The notes beneath the pieces were generated by a model. It did not search any database. It saw only the letters and a program-made list of their open reading frames with translations, and had not been told where the DNA came from. From Trachelipus rathkii (taxonomy: Eukaryota; Arthropoda; Malacostraca; Isopoda; Trachelipodidae), in NCBI GenBank assembly GCA_015478945.1, contig JABUQX010116871.1, positions 20,110 through 84,109 on the forward strand: a DNA stretch of 64,000 nt, given 5' to 3'. A program made the translations under genes and the position numbers. Below, piece by piece: positions 13,590 to 29,324 of this stretch. How positions within the stretch are numbered: the first letter of the stretch is position 1; every line of letters begins with the position of its first letter.

Positions 13590-14525
13590 TTTCCGCTTGA
13601 ACACCCAAAGTTTCATGGAATAAATGATTTTCACCTTCTAACAAGCTCTATGATAAGCTCCAGGCTTTAGAATTCTTATTTCCAACTTGGGAATCCACGA
13701 GGAAAAGAATTACTAGCTCTAATAGTTCTTTGTAATCATCTTGGGGTTGATCATTTTTAAAACTATTTAACTTTTGCGCTTCGTATTAGAAGCAGCTGTA
13801 CCGAAACATATACCTTTTACTCGATCAGTCAAATTCCATTCATATATCATGTCAGAAATTGCACTTACTATGACATTTCCAATACCATGTTCAATTTTTG
13901 GAATGCCAAGAAGTTGATCAACTCCATTGCCCGAAATCAATTACTTCTCCTATTACGTCTTAAAGAAGTTTATCATCTCAATGGATAGTTACTGGAACGT
14001 CAGCTTTGAATTCATTATTCAAACTTTCTGCTAATTCGTTTAAAAATTTTGTTGTAGCCTCAACTATTGAGGAATAGCTGACATAAATTTCTTCTGGATT
14101 TTTTCCAAGAAAGCTTTATGCAGGAGTCATTATTACCGGAGAAGCTGATCTATAACTGACTTTCTCAACATATAATGAGACGTAAATGTTAATCTAATTT
14201 TTTCCACTTTTTTTTAGGTTCTTTTAATGTTGATGTTAGTCATGGATTAGCAATAAATTGTGTTGAGGATGATTCATTTGTGGTTGAATTATCAGAAGAT
14301 GAGCTACTTGAAACAAATGTTCTTTCAAGAAGCGGACTCGAATAATCGTGTTTTTTTTTCAATTTATTTTTACCTGTCAATCAATTTAGTTTCTATTTTA
14401 ACTTCTTTTTATCAACTCTCATCATCTTTCCCTTTCGACCTTCTCTTTGTAGCTTCAACAACTTTATACGTCTTCAATTTCAATGAAGTTTAATTCATTA
14501 GCATGAACAATATCGAATAATTAAA
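13590..14525 (-). pseudogene. Decayed transposase-like gene, 3' part
   Basis: Read on the minus strand, several frames join into one recognisable decayed protein. A Lys/Arg-rich stretch (ATKRRSKGKDDE) lies near 14,430. A Ser/Thr-rich segment is followed by VEKVSYRSASPVIMTPA near 14,150-14,200, and EEIYVSYSSIVEATTKF follows. Then come LLGIPKIEHGIGNVIVSA and DRVKGICFGTAASNT at about 13,785-13,925, and an acidic helix-like stretch DDYKELLELVILFLV near 13,700. The C-[FD]-x-T-x-A-S-N-T motif after a 'LLG-P' block recalls RNase H-like, transposon-derived proteins in arthropods and cnidarians, from memory. At least four frameshifts or stops break it. Its 5' part lies at 16,522-16,722, beyond a later hAT insertion. 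Confidence 0.5.
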
Positions 14526-14526
14526 T

Positions 14527-14534
14527 CCAATTTG
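14527..14534. repeat. Target site duplication, left (hAT element)
   Basis: The 8 bases ccaatttg immediately precede the left TIR and are repeated exactly at 16,514-16,521 after the right TIR. An 8-bp duplication is the hAT hallmark. Confidence 0.95.
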
Positions 14535-14740
14535 CAGAGGTGGGCATGATCCGTTACTCCGTTACTATTGGAATTAGTTTTTTGACTAACGGAGTAACGG
14601 ACTCGTTACTTTTTCTTTCGTGTAACGCACTGAATAACCTCCGTCATTTTTTCCTCCGTTACTTTTTAGTCCGTTACATTTTGTTCGACTTTCTTTGGAT
14701 GTTGATAGTTAATTGACCAACCCGGTCAAGCTAAAAATCT

Positions 14741-16007
<1,267 letters not shown>

Positions 16008-16513
16008 TGAAATAAAATAAGAAGTGGGTATTTTTCAAAGCAATGTTGCTGTTTATGTTTATCCTAATTAAAGTGCATATTTTATTTAAATTAAAGAGTA
16101 ATCAACAGGATGCTTAAGACATTGAAAATGAAACCTCATAAAGAAATGCCAAAAAGGAATATACAAACAAATATATACGTGTTTTTAAATTATGTATAAT
16201 TGTTAATTTTTGATGTAATAATTATAAATAATTTTTTGTAATTTTTTTTTTTAATAATAATGATAATGTTGAAAATTTAATATACACAAACCTATAAATT
16301 TCCTTATGATATTGTAAATAATGTCGTATTCATTAGTTAAATGCTAAAAGTAACGGAGTAACGGAACTTTCGTTACTTTTATTTTTCATTTAAAAAACGG
16401 AATTACTTTTCCAAGTAACGGAGTAACGGTAACGGAATTCCTTTTTCAAAGTAACGGAGTAACGGAATAACGGTAACAGAATTACTTTTTTGGGGTAAAG
16501 ATGCCCACCTCTG

Positions 16514-16521
16514 CCAATTTG
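16514..16521. repeat. Target site duplication, right (hAT element)
   Basis: ccaatttg is an exact copy of 14,527-14,534. Confidence 0.95.
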
Positions 16522-16722
16522 TTTGTTTTTCATGCTATGTGATTACTTCTTTTTATTTTCTTTATCTTTATTTAGTTTTTGCCATTTACCAATCAATTTA
16601 TTCAACTTTGTAGGCAACATTACACTTCGTATTGCTGGAGTTCGTTCTTTTTGTCTCATTTCTATCACATCAGTTACAATTGCTGATGGTGATACTCTAA
16701 CAGTTCGATTTTTTAAAGATTT
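16522..16722 (-). pseudogene. Decayed transposase-like gene, 5' part
   Basis: The minus strand reads VRVSPSAIVTDVIEMRQKE, then a block with MLPTKLNKLIGKWQKLNKD, ending in a Lys-rich run and a stop near 16,540. It is continuous with the 13,590-14,525 remnant once the hAT insertion is removed, although a direct join also crosses at least one stop. No start codon could be chosen. Confidence 0.4.
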
Positions 16723-17380
16723 TGTAATTGTTTCTTTTTTTTATGGAAGAATATGTCCCTTCAGTTTACCTGTTAATTGATTTATCAATCATATGTTCGT
16801 TTTACTTCTGGTAGCCATCTTTAATAAAATAAATGCAAAAAGAATCAAGCACCATAGAAATATATATTAACAAGCGTAAACACTGGTAACTTATTTAATA
16901 ATTGATTAAGGGCTGTTTATTTGGGGGAGCGGAAGATATATTTGGGGAAGATTTGAAGGCTACACTATGGGCCACCAAAGGAGTTTCCATATGCTTATTT
17001 GTCTTGGTTTATGTTGTTTGTTTGAAAACAAAGGGAAATAGGCTACATTAAAGTTTGAAATTAGGATACCAATTATTTTTTGCTCAAAATATCAAATATT
17101 CCACCTGTGGTAGTGACCTCTAAATATTATTTGATTGACCGGGAATTTTGCAGTTCGTTTTATGATAATATGTAGTTATTGAAAGTTTATCTGAAATATC
17201 AAAGATGGCCATGTATTTTGCATTTTTTTTTTTTTTATTTTATGTTCTACTATGTTCACAGGACTAAATTGGACCAGGCAATTCGAGCACAAAATGTCAT
17301 GTCCGTTTCACTGTAAAGCATGAATAGTGTTTTAAGATAACATAATGACGACATCCAGACCGCAATGGCTAATAAATGTT
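16723..17380. other. No recognisable feature
   Basis: AT-rich DNA with an A/T homopolymer run near 17,224-17,240. I see no gene. Confidence 0.4.
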
Positions 17381-18890
17381 TAGCTCTATATATTATATAT
17401 AGTAATATATTATAATATAATATAATAATATTATTTATATATTATATATATATATAATATATATTACTATTTATATATAGATATATATATATTATATAGG
17501 TTATATATATAATAACATATATATACCTTTATATTAATTAATTATATATTATATATAAATAATATATTATATATTTATATGTAATCGAGTTGGCGGGCAA
17601 CAACTTCCGCATTTTTAGTCCGCTGTAGTCCGCTTAGTCCGCTCCGAGCAGGACTGACCAGAAAAAGGTTCGAACCTAGCGAAGGTGCCGGAAGGTCATC
17701 AGGAAATTAGGGGAACTTGACACATTTGCGATCAAAAATAGCTTCCGCACTTTTGTTCCACACCCTTTTGGAAAGATGAACAGTAGTAGTTTTAACTTTA
17801 TTATAAATTCATTATTGGAATACGATAAAAGAAACTTATTAAATTTTATTTTAATTTATATAACTAATTATACTATTTTGTGTTTGTAAGACGTATTGAT
17901 TTGTTTTATAAATTTAAACTACCAAAACAAAATTTCAACCTCCTTTAATGGTACCATTTATAATAAATAAGAATTCATAAAATTTGATATTTATAGACTG
18001 AATGGCTATTTACCCCTCTCTATATTCTTTAATAATTGTATATCAATTACTACTATAATAATAGGGCAAATATCTAAAGAATCAATTCTGTGATGAAAAC
18101 CCAATATATTTTCATAGAATATATGTATATTTTATATTATAATAACGTATATATAATAGTTATAGATATATATAATATAAATATAATATATATATTACTA
18201 TATATATAATAATATATACTAATATTATATTAATATACTTATATTAATAATAATATATATATAATATAATATATATATATATATATATATAATAATATAA
18301 TTATATATATTTATAAATAAATACTAGTATCTAATATTCTATTGATTAATATAATATATATATCAAATAATATACTAATATATCATAATTATATATATAT
18401 ATATATATATTAAATATAATACTAACCGTATATTAAATTATTATATATATACTAATAATTATATATATAGATATAACTATAACTTATTATACATAGTATA
18501 TACATAATAATATATATATATTAATATATCAGATATATTTATATATATATATTATATTATAATATCAATAATACATATATATATATTATATAATATATAT
18601 ATTATATATTATCATATATAATATATATAATAATATATATATGATTATATATTAAATCCTGTATAAACTTAAAGAATTGTTACATATTAAAATATATTGT
18701 TTCGTATATTTTTTAATATATATATATAATAATATATGTTATTATATATAATATATCTATACTTATTTTATATATAGTTATATCATATATATACTTATTA
18801 TATATATATATATATATTATAATAATAATATACTATAATATAATATTGCTATATACTACATATAATAATTTAATACGAATAATACTATAT
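17381..18890. repeat. AT-rich arrays around a small GC-richer patch
   Basis: Imperfect (AT)n occupies about 17,381-17,580 and 18,120-18,890. The GC-richer patch at 17,585-17,770 contains three close repeats of tagtccgct (17,610-17,645) and two occurrences of cttccgca. I cannot assign the patch to any family. 17,771-18,110 is plain AT-rich DNA. Confidence 0.6.
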
Positions 18891-19079
18891 GAAGGTAAAT
18901 GTACTTGGAATGGGATATCCGTTATCAACTTTGGATCGCTGTATCGGCATTAAGAGCATTAAAATCTTCATATAATAGCTGGAATCATGCTTAGTATATA
19001 TACTACGACGATGCATCATATTCGTATGGATTAAAAAATGACTCATTACTACTATACTATACTATATTAACTAATACTA

Positions 19080-20380
19080 ACACTGTATGGGCAATAACCT
19101 CAAAACGGAAATTTTATTACCAGCACCTTCTCTAGCACTATATTCACAACGATTTTCCTCATTAACACCTGGCATTCTGTACCTTAATACTTCGCTTTAC
19201 TCATACCAATATAAATTACCTACTCACAATAGAAAATTAAATAGAAAATAGGAGGCTATAACTCAGAAAGGCTGCTTCCCCAATGTAAAAAGAGATAATG
19301 TCATACCTTTAAAGAAGATGTGCTACCATGCCACTTCAGAAGCATCGGTTAATCAATTTAACTTCTCTATACCACAGATTTTTACAATTTTCTAAAGCTA
19401 TACAGCCCTCCATTATTACACACAGCATACCTATGTGATCCAATATCTACTTCAATTCTCATTTACAATATTACTCTTTATATACTCTTACACAGACTAC
19501 TCTCACCATGAACTTATCCAGAACCAATCAACATGGGAACCAAATTAAATGCTCTGAACCTAATTCATAAATTAGGTAGATATCCTACTCTCCCATAATC
19601 TCCATTATTTCTGCAAGATTTCACGTAGTACTACAACATCGCCATATTATTGTCCTAGACAGCCATCCCCACCCTACAAAATTTTAGGTCGGCATCATCA
19701 AACCCCATCTCGCCCTCTTTGCTACAAAGACGAAATAACACCAAGAGAGACGATAACACAACCCTGGTACTTAACTCCGGGCATTAACATTAGTAATCCT
19801 ACCGAAATCACCAGATGAGCGCACTTTTCCAATTATATTCTTAATGCACACGGAGCATTTCACTCTTAATCCGTGGATTACATACATAACTTTTGAGTTA
19901 GCTCCAATTTTCTGAGAAACGCCTCATACGCAACTCCTCGACCACATCTCCATATCTTAATCGAGGTTGTCGCGACACAGAAGAGCGGGACTCCCGTTTA
20001 GGACCTCATATCATAAGCCTAGGTGTGCACGAAAATGTCTCTTCCTTTAATTACAATTGTATTGTCTCTTCGCTCTCCCCCTATATTTTCTCAATCATTT
20101 TGTCATTTTCAATGGTAAAAGATGTCTGAATCCGACACAACTTCACGGTGCTTTTACTCACCCTTCTGACTGCCAGATTGTCAGTTCTGACACATTCAGT
20201 CCACTCAGGGATTCACTATAACGGCACTTTCAAATAGCCACTTCTGACCCTCAAACATTAACAGCCAGCAATGGAATACTACTTCCTTTCCATATACATA
20301 TCATCCTCCACAACATGACAACTATTATTTTTCCGCGCATCAATGATATCTTAGTTTCTGCATTATTACTCCCTTGTGTA
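19080..20380 (-). mobile_element. Highly decayed LINE copy (same family as 35-41 kb)
   Basis: The plus strand here aligns colinearly, with many indels, to the C-rich plus strand of the minus-strand LINEs downstream. The stretch at 19,575 containing taggtagatatcctactct matches the YADD-flanking region at 36,525. Near 19,750, gagacgataacacaaccctg and the following bases match 39,560. The Ser/Thr-rich block at 20,085-20,210 matches 39,810-39,910. No open frame survives. Edges are approximate. Confidence 0.6.
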
Positions 20381-22739
20381 TCAGATATAATATAAAAATA
20401 ATTTAATATTTATACCTCACTCTTCACTCATATTAAGTTTCATGTATGCTTATAATACATCTGTAGATTCGAATAATATTTAGTATAGGTTATAATTAGT
20501 GTATATTATATATATATATATTATATTAAAATAATATTTTATAGATCTTGAAAAGGGCTCAAATAAATACCTCCAACAACATTCGGCAATGCACATAATA
20601 AACGCATACCTTTATTTTCCATAAAAAGAATACAGTTTGAGTGTATTATATATAGACTAATTACTTCTTATTGTAAAAATATAGTATACATTACATATAT
20701 TAGTATTTAATACGGTGTAAAATGATATAAGATGTATAGTTATTATATTATACTCTTGCTTGTATACTTGTGTTGAAAAAAATAATAAAGACAGTATTAA
20801 TTTTTCCATAAGGAAAGACAGGAACACATAAAGTAATTTATTGTAAGAATAATAAATTCATATTTATAGTAATGTATATTTTGTAATATAGGTACAATTA
20901 AGAACCATCGTTATATTCGAAAACTATGCATACATAATTAATAAGGTTTAAAACTAATAAAATTTGAAGGATACATAATTGTTATTACTATAGTATTGCA
21001 TAATAGAATCTATTGCTATTCGATTCGGTCGTGAGTGTTCAATTTGTGCAAAAATTACTTACGCAACTCCTTCATTCACCGGTATTCTCATGATATATGT
21101 TTCGCTATAGAAATTTCATAGATCAAATTTTTGAAAGAAAGAAAGATCAGACCAGCTTTCTGAAATATATAATGCGGTGATAAGATCTTAGAGACTCTCT
21201 GTGGGCTGTTTGCCGAGTAACTAACATACGTATAGTGCCACAGACGAATTTTCAAAGCGGGTAGAATCATACCTTGGGTCCAGGGAATGACCTTGTAAGC
21301 TATAAGTATTTGCAGACCCCATTTTTTTTAGCTTATATGATGTTATAGGAGATGGAGAATAGTAAGGATAGAAGTCTACTCTTTTTGTGTGTCCTTTCCG
21401 AACGTGTCATGTTCAGAGCACACAGACCAGCTAGCATCCGTCTGCTTTCACGTTCTTCCCCTATAAAGTGCACATCGTGAGGTAAAACATGTATCAGTTG
21501 TAAGAGAGTATTTGCCTTAAAGTTTGAAGCGTTAGGTCACGGATTTATCAGGCTATGACAACGGAGCGTTGCCGGTAGCACAATATATCCGAGCGTTATT
21601 TATACTCAGAAGTTAAAGTAAGCAGAGATTTCTTGTTGTTTGAACGCTTTTTGTCCAATTGCCAGGCCAAAACATAACGCTCTTCGTGACAATGTGAGCA
21701 GATTGAATTCTGAATGGCAGTCTTTTGGCTATTTTGTAGCAGGGAAAAATTGCCGTGGACGGTGGTGGTCTTTGGGAGGAAACCAAACAAAGCAAGTGAA
21801 ATTAAGCAGTGCAAATTCAGCAGCCACCCTTAACTAAGACAAATCAAACAAACACACCAGCTCTGATTAGTTAGACCAAATATTTTTTTTCTGCAAATTT
21901 AGAGAGATAAATAATAGAAGGTGATATAAAATTTATACTCAATGTGGCCATTAAGTAACTTTGTTCGTATATATATATATCGTAAGATTACAGTTATAAT
22001 TCTATCTATTGAATAACAATCAATTTTGATATAAATAGTATATTGAAAATACGTAATCCCTAGATCTATGGCTTTCTTGAGAGAGAATATATTAATGAAA
22101 ATATAATTCAGTTATTCCAATATAAATATTCTTCCTAATTTACTATGAAGTAGTTTGCTCGATATAGGATGCTATTTACTACTAACCTTCATAATACACT
22201 GATATAAAATGTGTTCTTATAGAAAGACCTACATGTACTCATTACTCTATACAGCCACAACTGATTGTCGTCTCTTTTCACCGTTGTCAATAGTGTAGAG
22301 ATAATATAGACTACATTTAAGTTAGAGGCGCTTTAATATACGTACTTATTTGATGGACCTAATGGCCGAAGCAGATTTTTAGGAAAGCTATCTATCATTT
22401 CAAAGAAATGACAACTGTTTCAAATAGCATTACAAACATGGCTATGTTTTACTGATTAGAAATCCTGTATTATATTAACTCATACCTACCTTCTCCGGGC
22501 CAGCTCAACTTCAATTATTTACACTATAGATGGTTATATTCTTCTGATCTTTTTCAATCTCCAATGATAAAAATTAATTTTAGGAAAATTTTCTTGCGAC
22601 TTTAAACATTTAAAAAATTATTCCATTTATACCCATAGCAGAACTATTTCTTACCAAACATTACTCAAACCTAAAATGATATTCCGAAAATATCATATTA
22701 TCTTACTTCTTTGGGAAACTAAATTTCACATATATATAC
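20381..22739. other. No recognisable gene
   Basis: Mostly AT-rich. A less AT-rich stretch at 21,250-21,850 has overlapping frames of 60-72 codons on both strands, with no motif or resemblance that I can support. Confidence 0.4.
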
Positions 22740-23270
22740 AGGGCGGCAATAGTATATAAGTATATCTTTAATTATATATATATATAAATATATAATAATA
22801 TTTATATATATATAATATAAATATATATAATATATAATAATAAATATATATATATTATTATAGAATATACTATAATATTATATAATATTAACTATATATA
22901 ATATAATAAATATAATAGTATATATAATATATATAGTTATTAATAATTAATAATATAAATATATATAATATTTAATTATATATATATAATATATTATATA
23001 TAAATAGTATATATATATATATATATAGATATATATAACTATAATCTAATATTGAATTATATTATTTAATAATTATTTACTTAAATGTATGTTATACTAT
23101 ATATAAATATATAATTAATAATATTAAGTTATATATATTAAGTATATATAATATATATAGTAAATATCTACTATACTATAAATATATATGATTAGATATA
23201 TAAATAAATATAGTATAATTATTATATATATATATATTATATAAATAATTAATTAATATATATATACGCA
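22740..23270. repeat. Imperfect (AT)n array
   Basis: Alternating A/T dinucleotides with AAT interruptions; nothing else is visible. Confidence 0.85.
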
Positions 23271-25099
23271 CCTAATAGGATAAGTTTCAGGAACCCAATT
23301 TTACATATATTTTTATTTATTTAGGTATATTTTATTATATATTAGTATAATAATCATATCACTTAAGTGAAGTATTAATAATTATTATAATAAATATGAT
23401 TTTAATTATAACTTATATATCATAAACCTTAATTTAAATCATAATAAAATACAATAAGTTTTAATTATATATAATCTAATATAATATAATTAATAAAGAT
23501 ATAAATACTAATATACTGATATATGTATACTATTAACTATAATGGCAATACTTTAATAATTTATTATATAGATTTATTATTATAGAAAAGCCATAGATCT
23601 AATTAATTAAGAAACTATTGTTCCAAGTGTTTAGTTTAAATAAAATACATCATCTTATAAAAGATTAAAATTATTTTTAAATATGAGAATAATTTAAAAA
23701 ATATATAATTAAAAATTTATATTAAAAATAAGAGAAAAATTTTTCTTTTCAACTAGATATTTAGTTTAATTAGTTGGTTCCTTGCTAAATGAAGAACATA
23801 ATAATAAGTTATATGTAAATTATATATAAGTTACTTTACTATTAATATATGTCTTGATATTAATCCTGTAAAAAACCTTTTGAAATATTTTTTTATAAGA
23901 CAATTATTAGTATTTTAATTAGCAAATAACCATATGAATCCACGTGATAGACCCTTGCTCACCTACTCATGTCATTTTTTATGGATAATCCTCTGCCTAT
24001 AGTTCTTTGAATACATAATTATCAATTAAAGCATGATCATTAAAGCTCGAATTACTCGAATAACACAACCTTAAAAAAATCATACCCAAACTTTGTTTTG
24101 TTTGGTGCACTGATTCATTTGAATGGCGCTCTATTCAAAATTTTTTATATAATACATAGCAAAATACCAAAAGCAAATATTTGCAGAAGGAGTATCGTAA
24201 TGTATACTAAGAATATAGTTGATAATGTGATTGAAATAATTCTCATGATTTTTAGCCTTCTCATACACTATAATAGCCTCAATTACAGAGAATAATTAGG
24301 TTTTTCAAGATTTAACGATTATTCGCTCAGATAAAAAATAATTTGATTTTCTATAATTGGACACCCTGTAAATTATTTTTAAAAGATAATTTGTCGAATA
24401 TATTCAGAATCTTCCTACCATGAACAACGAAAACCTTGGCAAAAAGCAATGAGTTTTATGTAGAAGCCAACAACATAATAAATTGAATTTTACCAAAATC
24501 TATTTACAAAGTACATCTCACATGCTACATAATCTTACTGGAAAAATTGGAAATTTCTTCCAGTTCTTTAAAACAATTAAGTATATGTTATTCTGGTATG
24601 AACTATTTATTATATATGTGCATTACAATAGCTGTGTCATAAGAGATACAAGAGCAAATATATGATTACCTTAAAGTATAGATTCGTACTAATACTAACA
24701 TCAGTCTCATCTCCTGATACTTTTGGCAAGTGTAATTTTTACATCGTCCCAGCTTGGCTACAGATCGATTTTATAAACTTAAAAGTGAAAAAATATGTAT
24801 AACTACAGTATATATATAAAATTATTTGTCTCCAACTACTGGTTAACCATAAATTACATTTTGGTATACTATCATACCTATGTATTAACAACTCAGAGAA
24901 AATTCTATACTAATATAAAAGATCATGTAATAATAATGTGATGGTTCTGAAGACTTATCCAGGTGATATAACATTTCAATAACGACCCTTAGCAAAAAAT
25001 ATATAAAAGTTTATTTCAAATAAAGATATATAAAATCGAATAGCGGCCAACTTTCCAATATAATTTTGTAGTTACTCAGCAATAAAAATGAGATAGACC
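23271..25099. other. AT-rich DNA without recognisable feature
   Basis: Composition is very AT-rich. Open frames of 60-65 codons at 24,098-24,665 look like chance frames. Confidence 0.4.
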
Positions 25100-25690
25100 T
25101 ACTATTAATAATATAATATAATATATTATATAATTAAATTATTATGTATTAATTTAATATTAATTATATATATAGTAATATTATTATAATAGTATATATA
25201 ATTATATTTATATAATATATTATATAATATATTACTGTATATATATTATATATATTAATATATATATATTATATTATTATTGATAATCTATTATATATAT
25301 ATATATATATATATAATATATTAATATATATAAATATATATATAATATATCTATATATTATCATATATATATTACTATATAACTATATTATTTATACTTA
25401 ATATTAGTATATATGTATATCTATTGTATATTTATATTAATATATATATATATATAATATATATATTTATATTATATATTATATATACGTATATATATAT
25501 ATATATAGGTTATATATACATATATATATATACTAATATCAATATATATATATACTATATATTATATTATAATATATATATAATATATATATATAATATC
25601 ATAATTTAATTAATATATATAGTAATTATATATATATATATGATTAATATATATATAATCATATATATATATTGTATATATATATATTAT
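25100..25690. repeat. Imperfect (AT)n array
   Basis: Nearly pure A/T alternation with short interruptions. Confidence 0.85.
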
Positions 25691-27879
25691 AACAGAAATC
25701 CCTAAAGAATTTATCTTGCCATAAAAAGTAATCTTTACATTTTAAAATTGTAAAGATCACTGAAATTTCAGATAGATCAACAATATTTATAAAAAATTAT
25801 ACATTATTATATATGATAGCTATAATATATATTGGATATTCTTTAGTCTTTAAGTATTGTATAAAACGTATAAAGATTGAGATTCACAGCCTGATTGATC
25901 GAGTAATCGTCTTTCCGCTAGCAGTCTAAAATTCTCAGTTGGTTATTAATAGTAAAGACTATACTCATTCCTTATGAGCTATTACATAACCTTGGAAGGT
26001 ATATAGGTGAATTTGATTTTTAAATAACATATTGCTAGGTTTTCAGATACATTTACTTCCTTTGCAATCATCCTAAGGTAATTTTATTTAATTATGTAAT
26101 ATTTACTATTATTATTTTATCTTGGATTTAATATAATTTAATGATTATAATTTATTTAAGATATTAATTCGTAATAATATCATATATATTATATATATGA
26201 TATATATTAAATATCATAATATTTTATAGTAATTTATTAATTAACTAGAAAGTACAGAGGTATATTATAAAAAGATTATATTATAAGATATAGTGAATAT
26301 AGTTTTATTTAATTAATTCTCAAAGTCAATATATATATAAGTTAATTATATATATATATTATAATGTAAATGATTATAAATCTAGACTATATACTATTGC
26401 AAGTATATTCTTCAAAATGTATTAGTTCTTAAGATAATCTAAAGAATACCAGGGTAATATATTCTATTGTAAAAATATTAAAAATATAAACAAGGGTTTA
26501 ACAATTAGCTTTTTACTTTGTCACGTTGTGTCAACTATGTGACCAGTGTGTTTATTATAAGTCTTCAATTGATTACTCATTAGGTATTGATCCCAAATAT
26601 TGATTATTGCATGATACACGTTGTTCATCAGTATTGTGTCTATATCTTAATTGTCACGGAGGGGAGATTCGGTAATACCAGCATCTACTTTTCTGTGTAT
26701 ATAATTATTAAGGTGTCTACTTTTTTTAAATAGGAATTTAATGTATAAATTTAAAATTACAAAATTATATGCTTATTAGGTTAAAAATTTCATACCTTTA
26801 AAAAGGTATAATAAATATAATGTTATAATTAATTTCATTACACTTCATTATAGTAATAAATATAAACTTTATTTTCATAATCATGGATATTTTGAAATTA
26901 TACTGCATGTTGTCCGTCATTTAAGTTGAAGTCTAGGAATCTTTTACTAAAATTATGCAAGTTGTAATAAAAGTATGTACCTTCATATAAGAATTTACGT
27001 GTGAGATAAAACGATTCAATCTTTTCAGCTCATACATAAAGTTCTATTATAATATGATTCAATATTTATTTTTCAATTTTTGTAAATATATAGTATAATA
27101 TTTATATATATTATATGCATTACATTTGGCACTATACATTCAAATCTTATTGTTGATATAATCGTTTCATTATATTTATAAATTATAGGAAGGAAAATTG
27201 GTTAGAGTTATAATAAGACCATTTTATCTTTTGTTTTTTATTACGAAACATTAGGAATAATTGCCACAAATGTGGCTTTTTTACAATAATATTTAGTGCT
27301 ATTTTTAAGCCAATAATATAAAAATTTACTAAAGTAACGGTATAGGGTGAATTTATTTTTCTTCTTTCTTCTTCTGATTATTAATACATTTAATTATTTT
27401 GTCACCCGGCGCAAACACCCGACTTTGACAACGTTATCGACTGTTTTCTATTATATTATAATTATATATTTTTTTAATTCATTCTATATATTTCTTCTAA
27501 TCTCTAGTTGAGTAAATATTTGATATAATATATACTTGAAAAATACATTCGATTTTAAAAAGATATATAAAACTATTATATATATCTTTTTCTTTTGTAT
27601 AATAAATTAATCAACTAAGTTAAAACAAGCAGGAAATAATATATATTATATATATATATATTGTGGTACATTACATAGATAGTGTCATGTGATTGACTTC
27701 ATTATAGATATAGGTTATATATGCTATATTATATATAAGCACTTATATATATCTAATATTATAAGTGTTATTATTAGGTTAATTATATTTAAAAGGGTAT
27801 AATTTTCTACCCATACTTAGGGTTTCAAATATTTCAAACTGTATTATATATTTACATACTAGTCAACCTGCAATATATA
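25691..27879. other. AT-rich DNA without recognisable feature
   Basis: Scattered short (AT)n runs occur (e.g. 26,180-26,220 and 27,640-27,660). No coding or RNA feature is seen. Confidence 0.4.
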
Positions 27880-28215
27880 TAAGATGTAGTATCGTATAAC
27901 ATGTAATATATACGATGTAGTATATAATAAGGTATAATATATAACATGCTGTATACTATAAGATGTAATATACAATACTTAGTATACTATAAGGTGTAAA
28001 ATATAAGATTTAGTATACTATAAGATGTAATATTTAAGATGTAATTTACTATAAGACGTATCAAACTATAGCATGTAATATATAAGATGTAATTTACTAT
28101 AACATGTAAAATATAAGATGTAGCACAATATAAGATGTAACACATAAGATTTAGTATACCATAGGACATAATATATAAGATGTAGTATACCATAAGGTGC
28201 AATATATTATTACAT
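27880..28215. repeat. Minisatellite, about 31-bp unit
   Basis: About eleven imperfect tandem copies of a unit made of two similar halves, tataagatgtaat and tataagatgtagtatac. It ends at about 28,215 with the reverse-complement motif attacatcttg. Each half is about 15-16 bp, so the unit is itself a dimer. Confidence 0.8.
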
Positions 28216-29115
28216 CTTGTTTATAACGAATCTCTTTACTGATTGTCTAAAAATTGTCGTCCTGACCCATCTTTGTAAACAAGCTTTCCAGGTCAATACA
28301 AGGTAAGAAGAAAGAGTGCTCCCAATTATGGGTGATCATAATTTATATGTATACAGGAGAAAAATATTAGATATAATCTTTATATTCTCTATACCCTAAG
28401 TAGAATAAAATTATTTAAGTTACTTATTTAATTGAATAAATATAAATTATTTATTTCATACCTATTATTAATCATAGATATATAGGAGAGCGTGTCATCT
28501 CACTCATCCGTTCAAAGTAACAGAAATTAATCTCTTTGAGCGGCAACTTATTGGGTGTAAGTATATTTTCCATTCAGTGGGCATACAGCGAAATATTGAA
28601 GAAGTTGTTCCTTAAGCCTTTAGATGCCGTTCCAATTGAAGTCAAAGTATCGACATGGGTTGATGCGTACATCAACATTACTCCAGTGTTCATTTCAAGT
28701 CAGTTCAAATCAGTTCCTGTTAAGAGGTGCCATAATCACAAAACTATTGATGAAGGTTGGTGAAGATTTTGTAGCTAATAATAATAATAATAATAATAAT
28801 AATAGAGTCTCATACTTTACCAACTTAATAATAATAATATAATAATTATAATAATCAAATCGATTAAATCAAAAATACTTTATTCTGGCCATAGTACGTA
28901 TTACATAATACTTATCATTAAAAAATAGCAATTTAATTTAAAAATAAATACATAAACGAGAAATGGGCTACTAAGGGAACGGGTTTTTTCGTCCTTTTTA
29001 TTTTTTGAGCCATGAAGTTTTATACGCTTCATAGTCAGTTTATATTTAATATGAGAACTCTTAAAATTAAAAACAGTTTATATAATAAGGAAATTAATAA
29101 AATATCATTCGCTAG
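28216..29115. other. Unassigned DNA with short (AAT)n
   Basis: A 75-codon frame at 28,536-28,763 precedes an (AAT)n run (28,779-28,803). Its protein is not recognised. Since both neighbouring non-LTR elements end in trinucleotide A/T repeats, it could be a 3' end of another element, but no motif proves it. Confidence 0.3.
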
Positions 29116-29320
<205 letters not shown>

Positions 29321-29324
29321 TGAT

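Noticed and set aside
21596..21837. Three overlapping frames of 60-72 codons
   Set aside because: Both strands are open in several frames with no conserved motif; no basis to choose one.
27880..28215. Possible CRISPR-like array
   Set aside because: Units abut without spacers, the repeat is degenerate and the genome is eukaryotic; it is a minisatellite.
28536..28763. 75-codon frame containing SGNLLG, briefly considered as a p53 exon
   Set aside because: Only six residues agree and the rest does not resemble the p53 domain; chance similarity.
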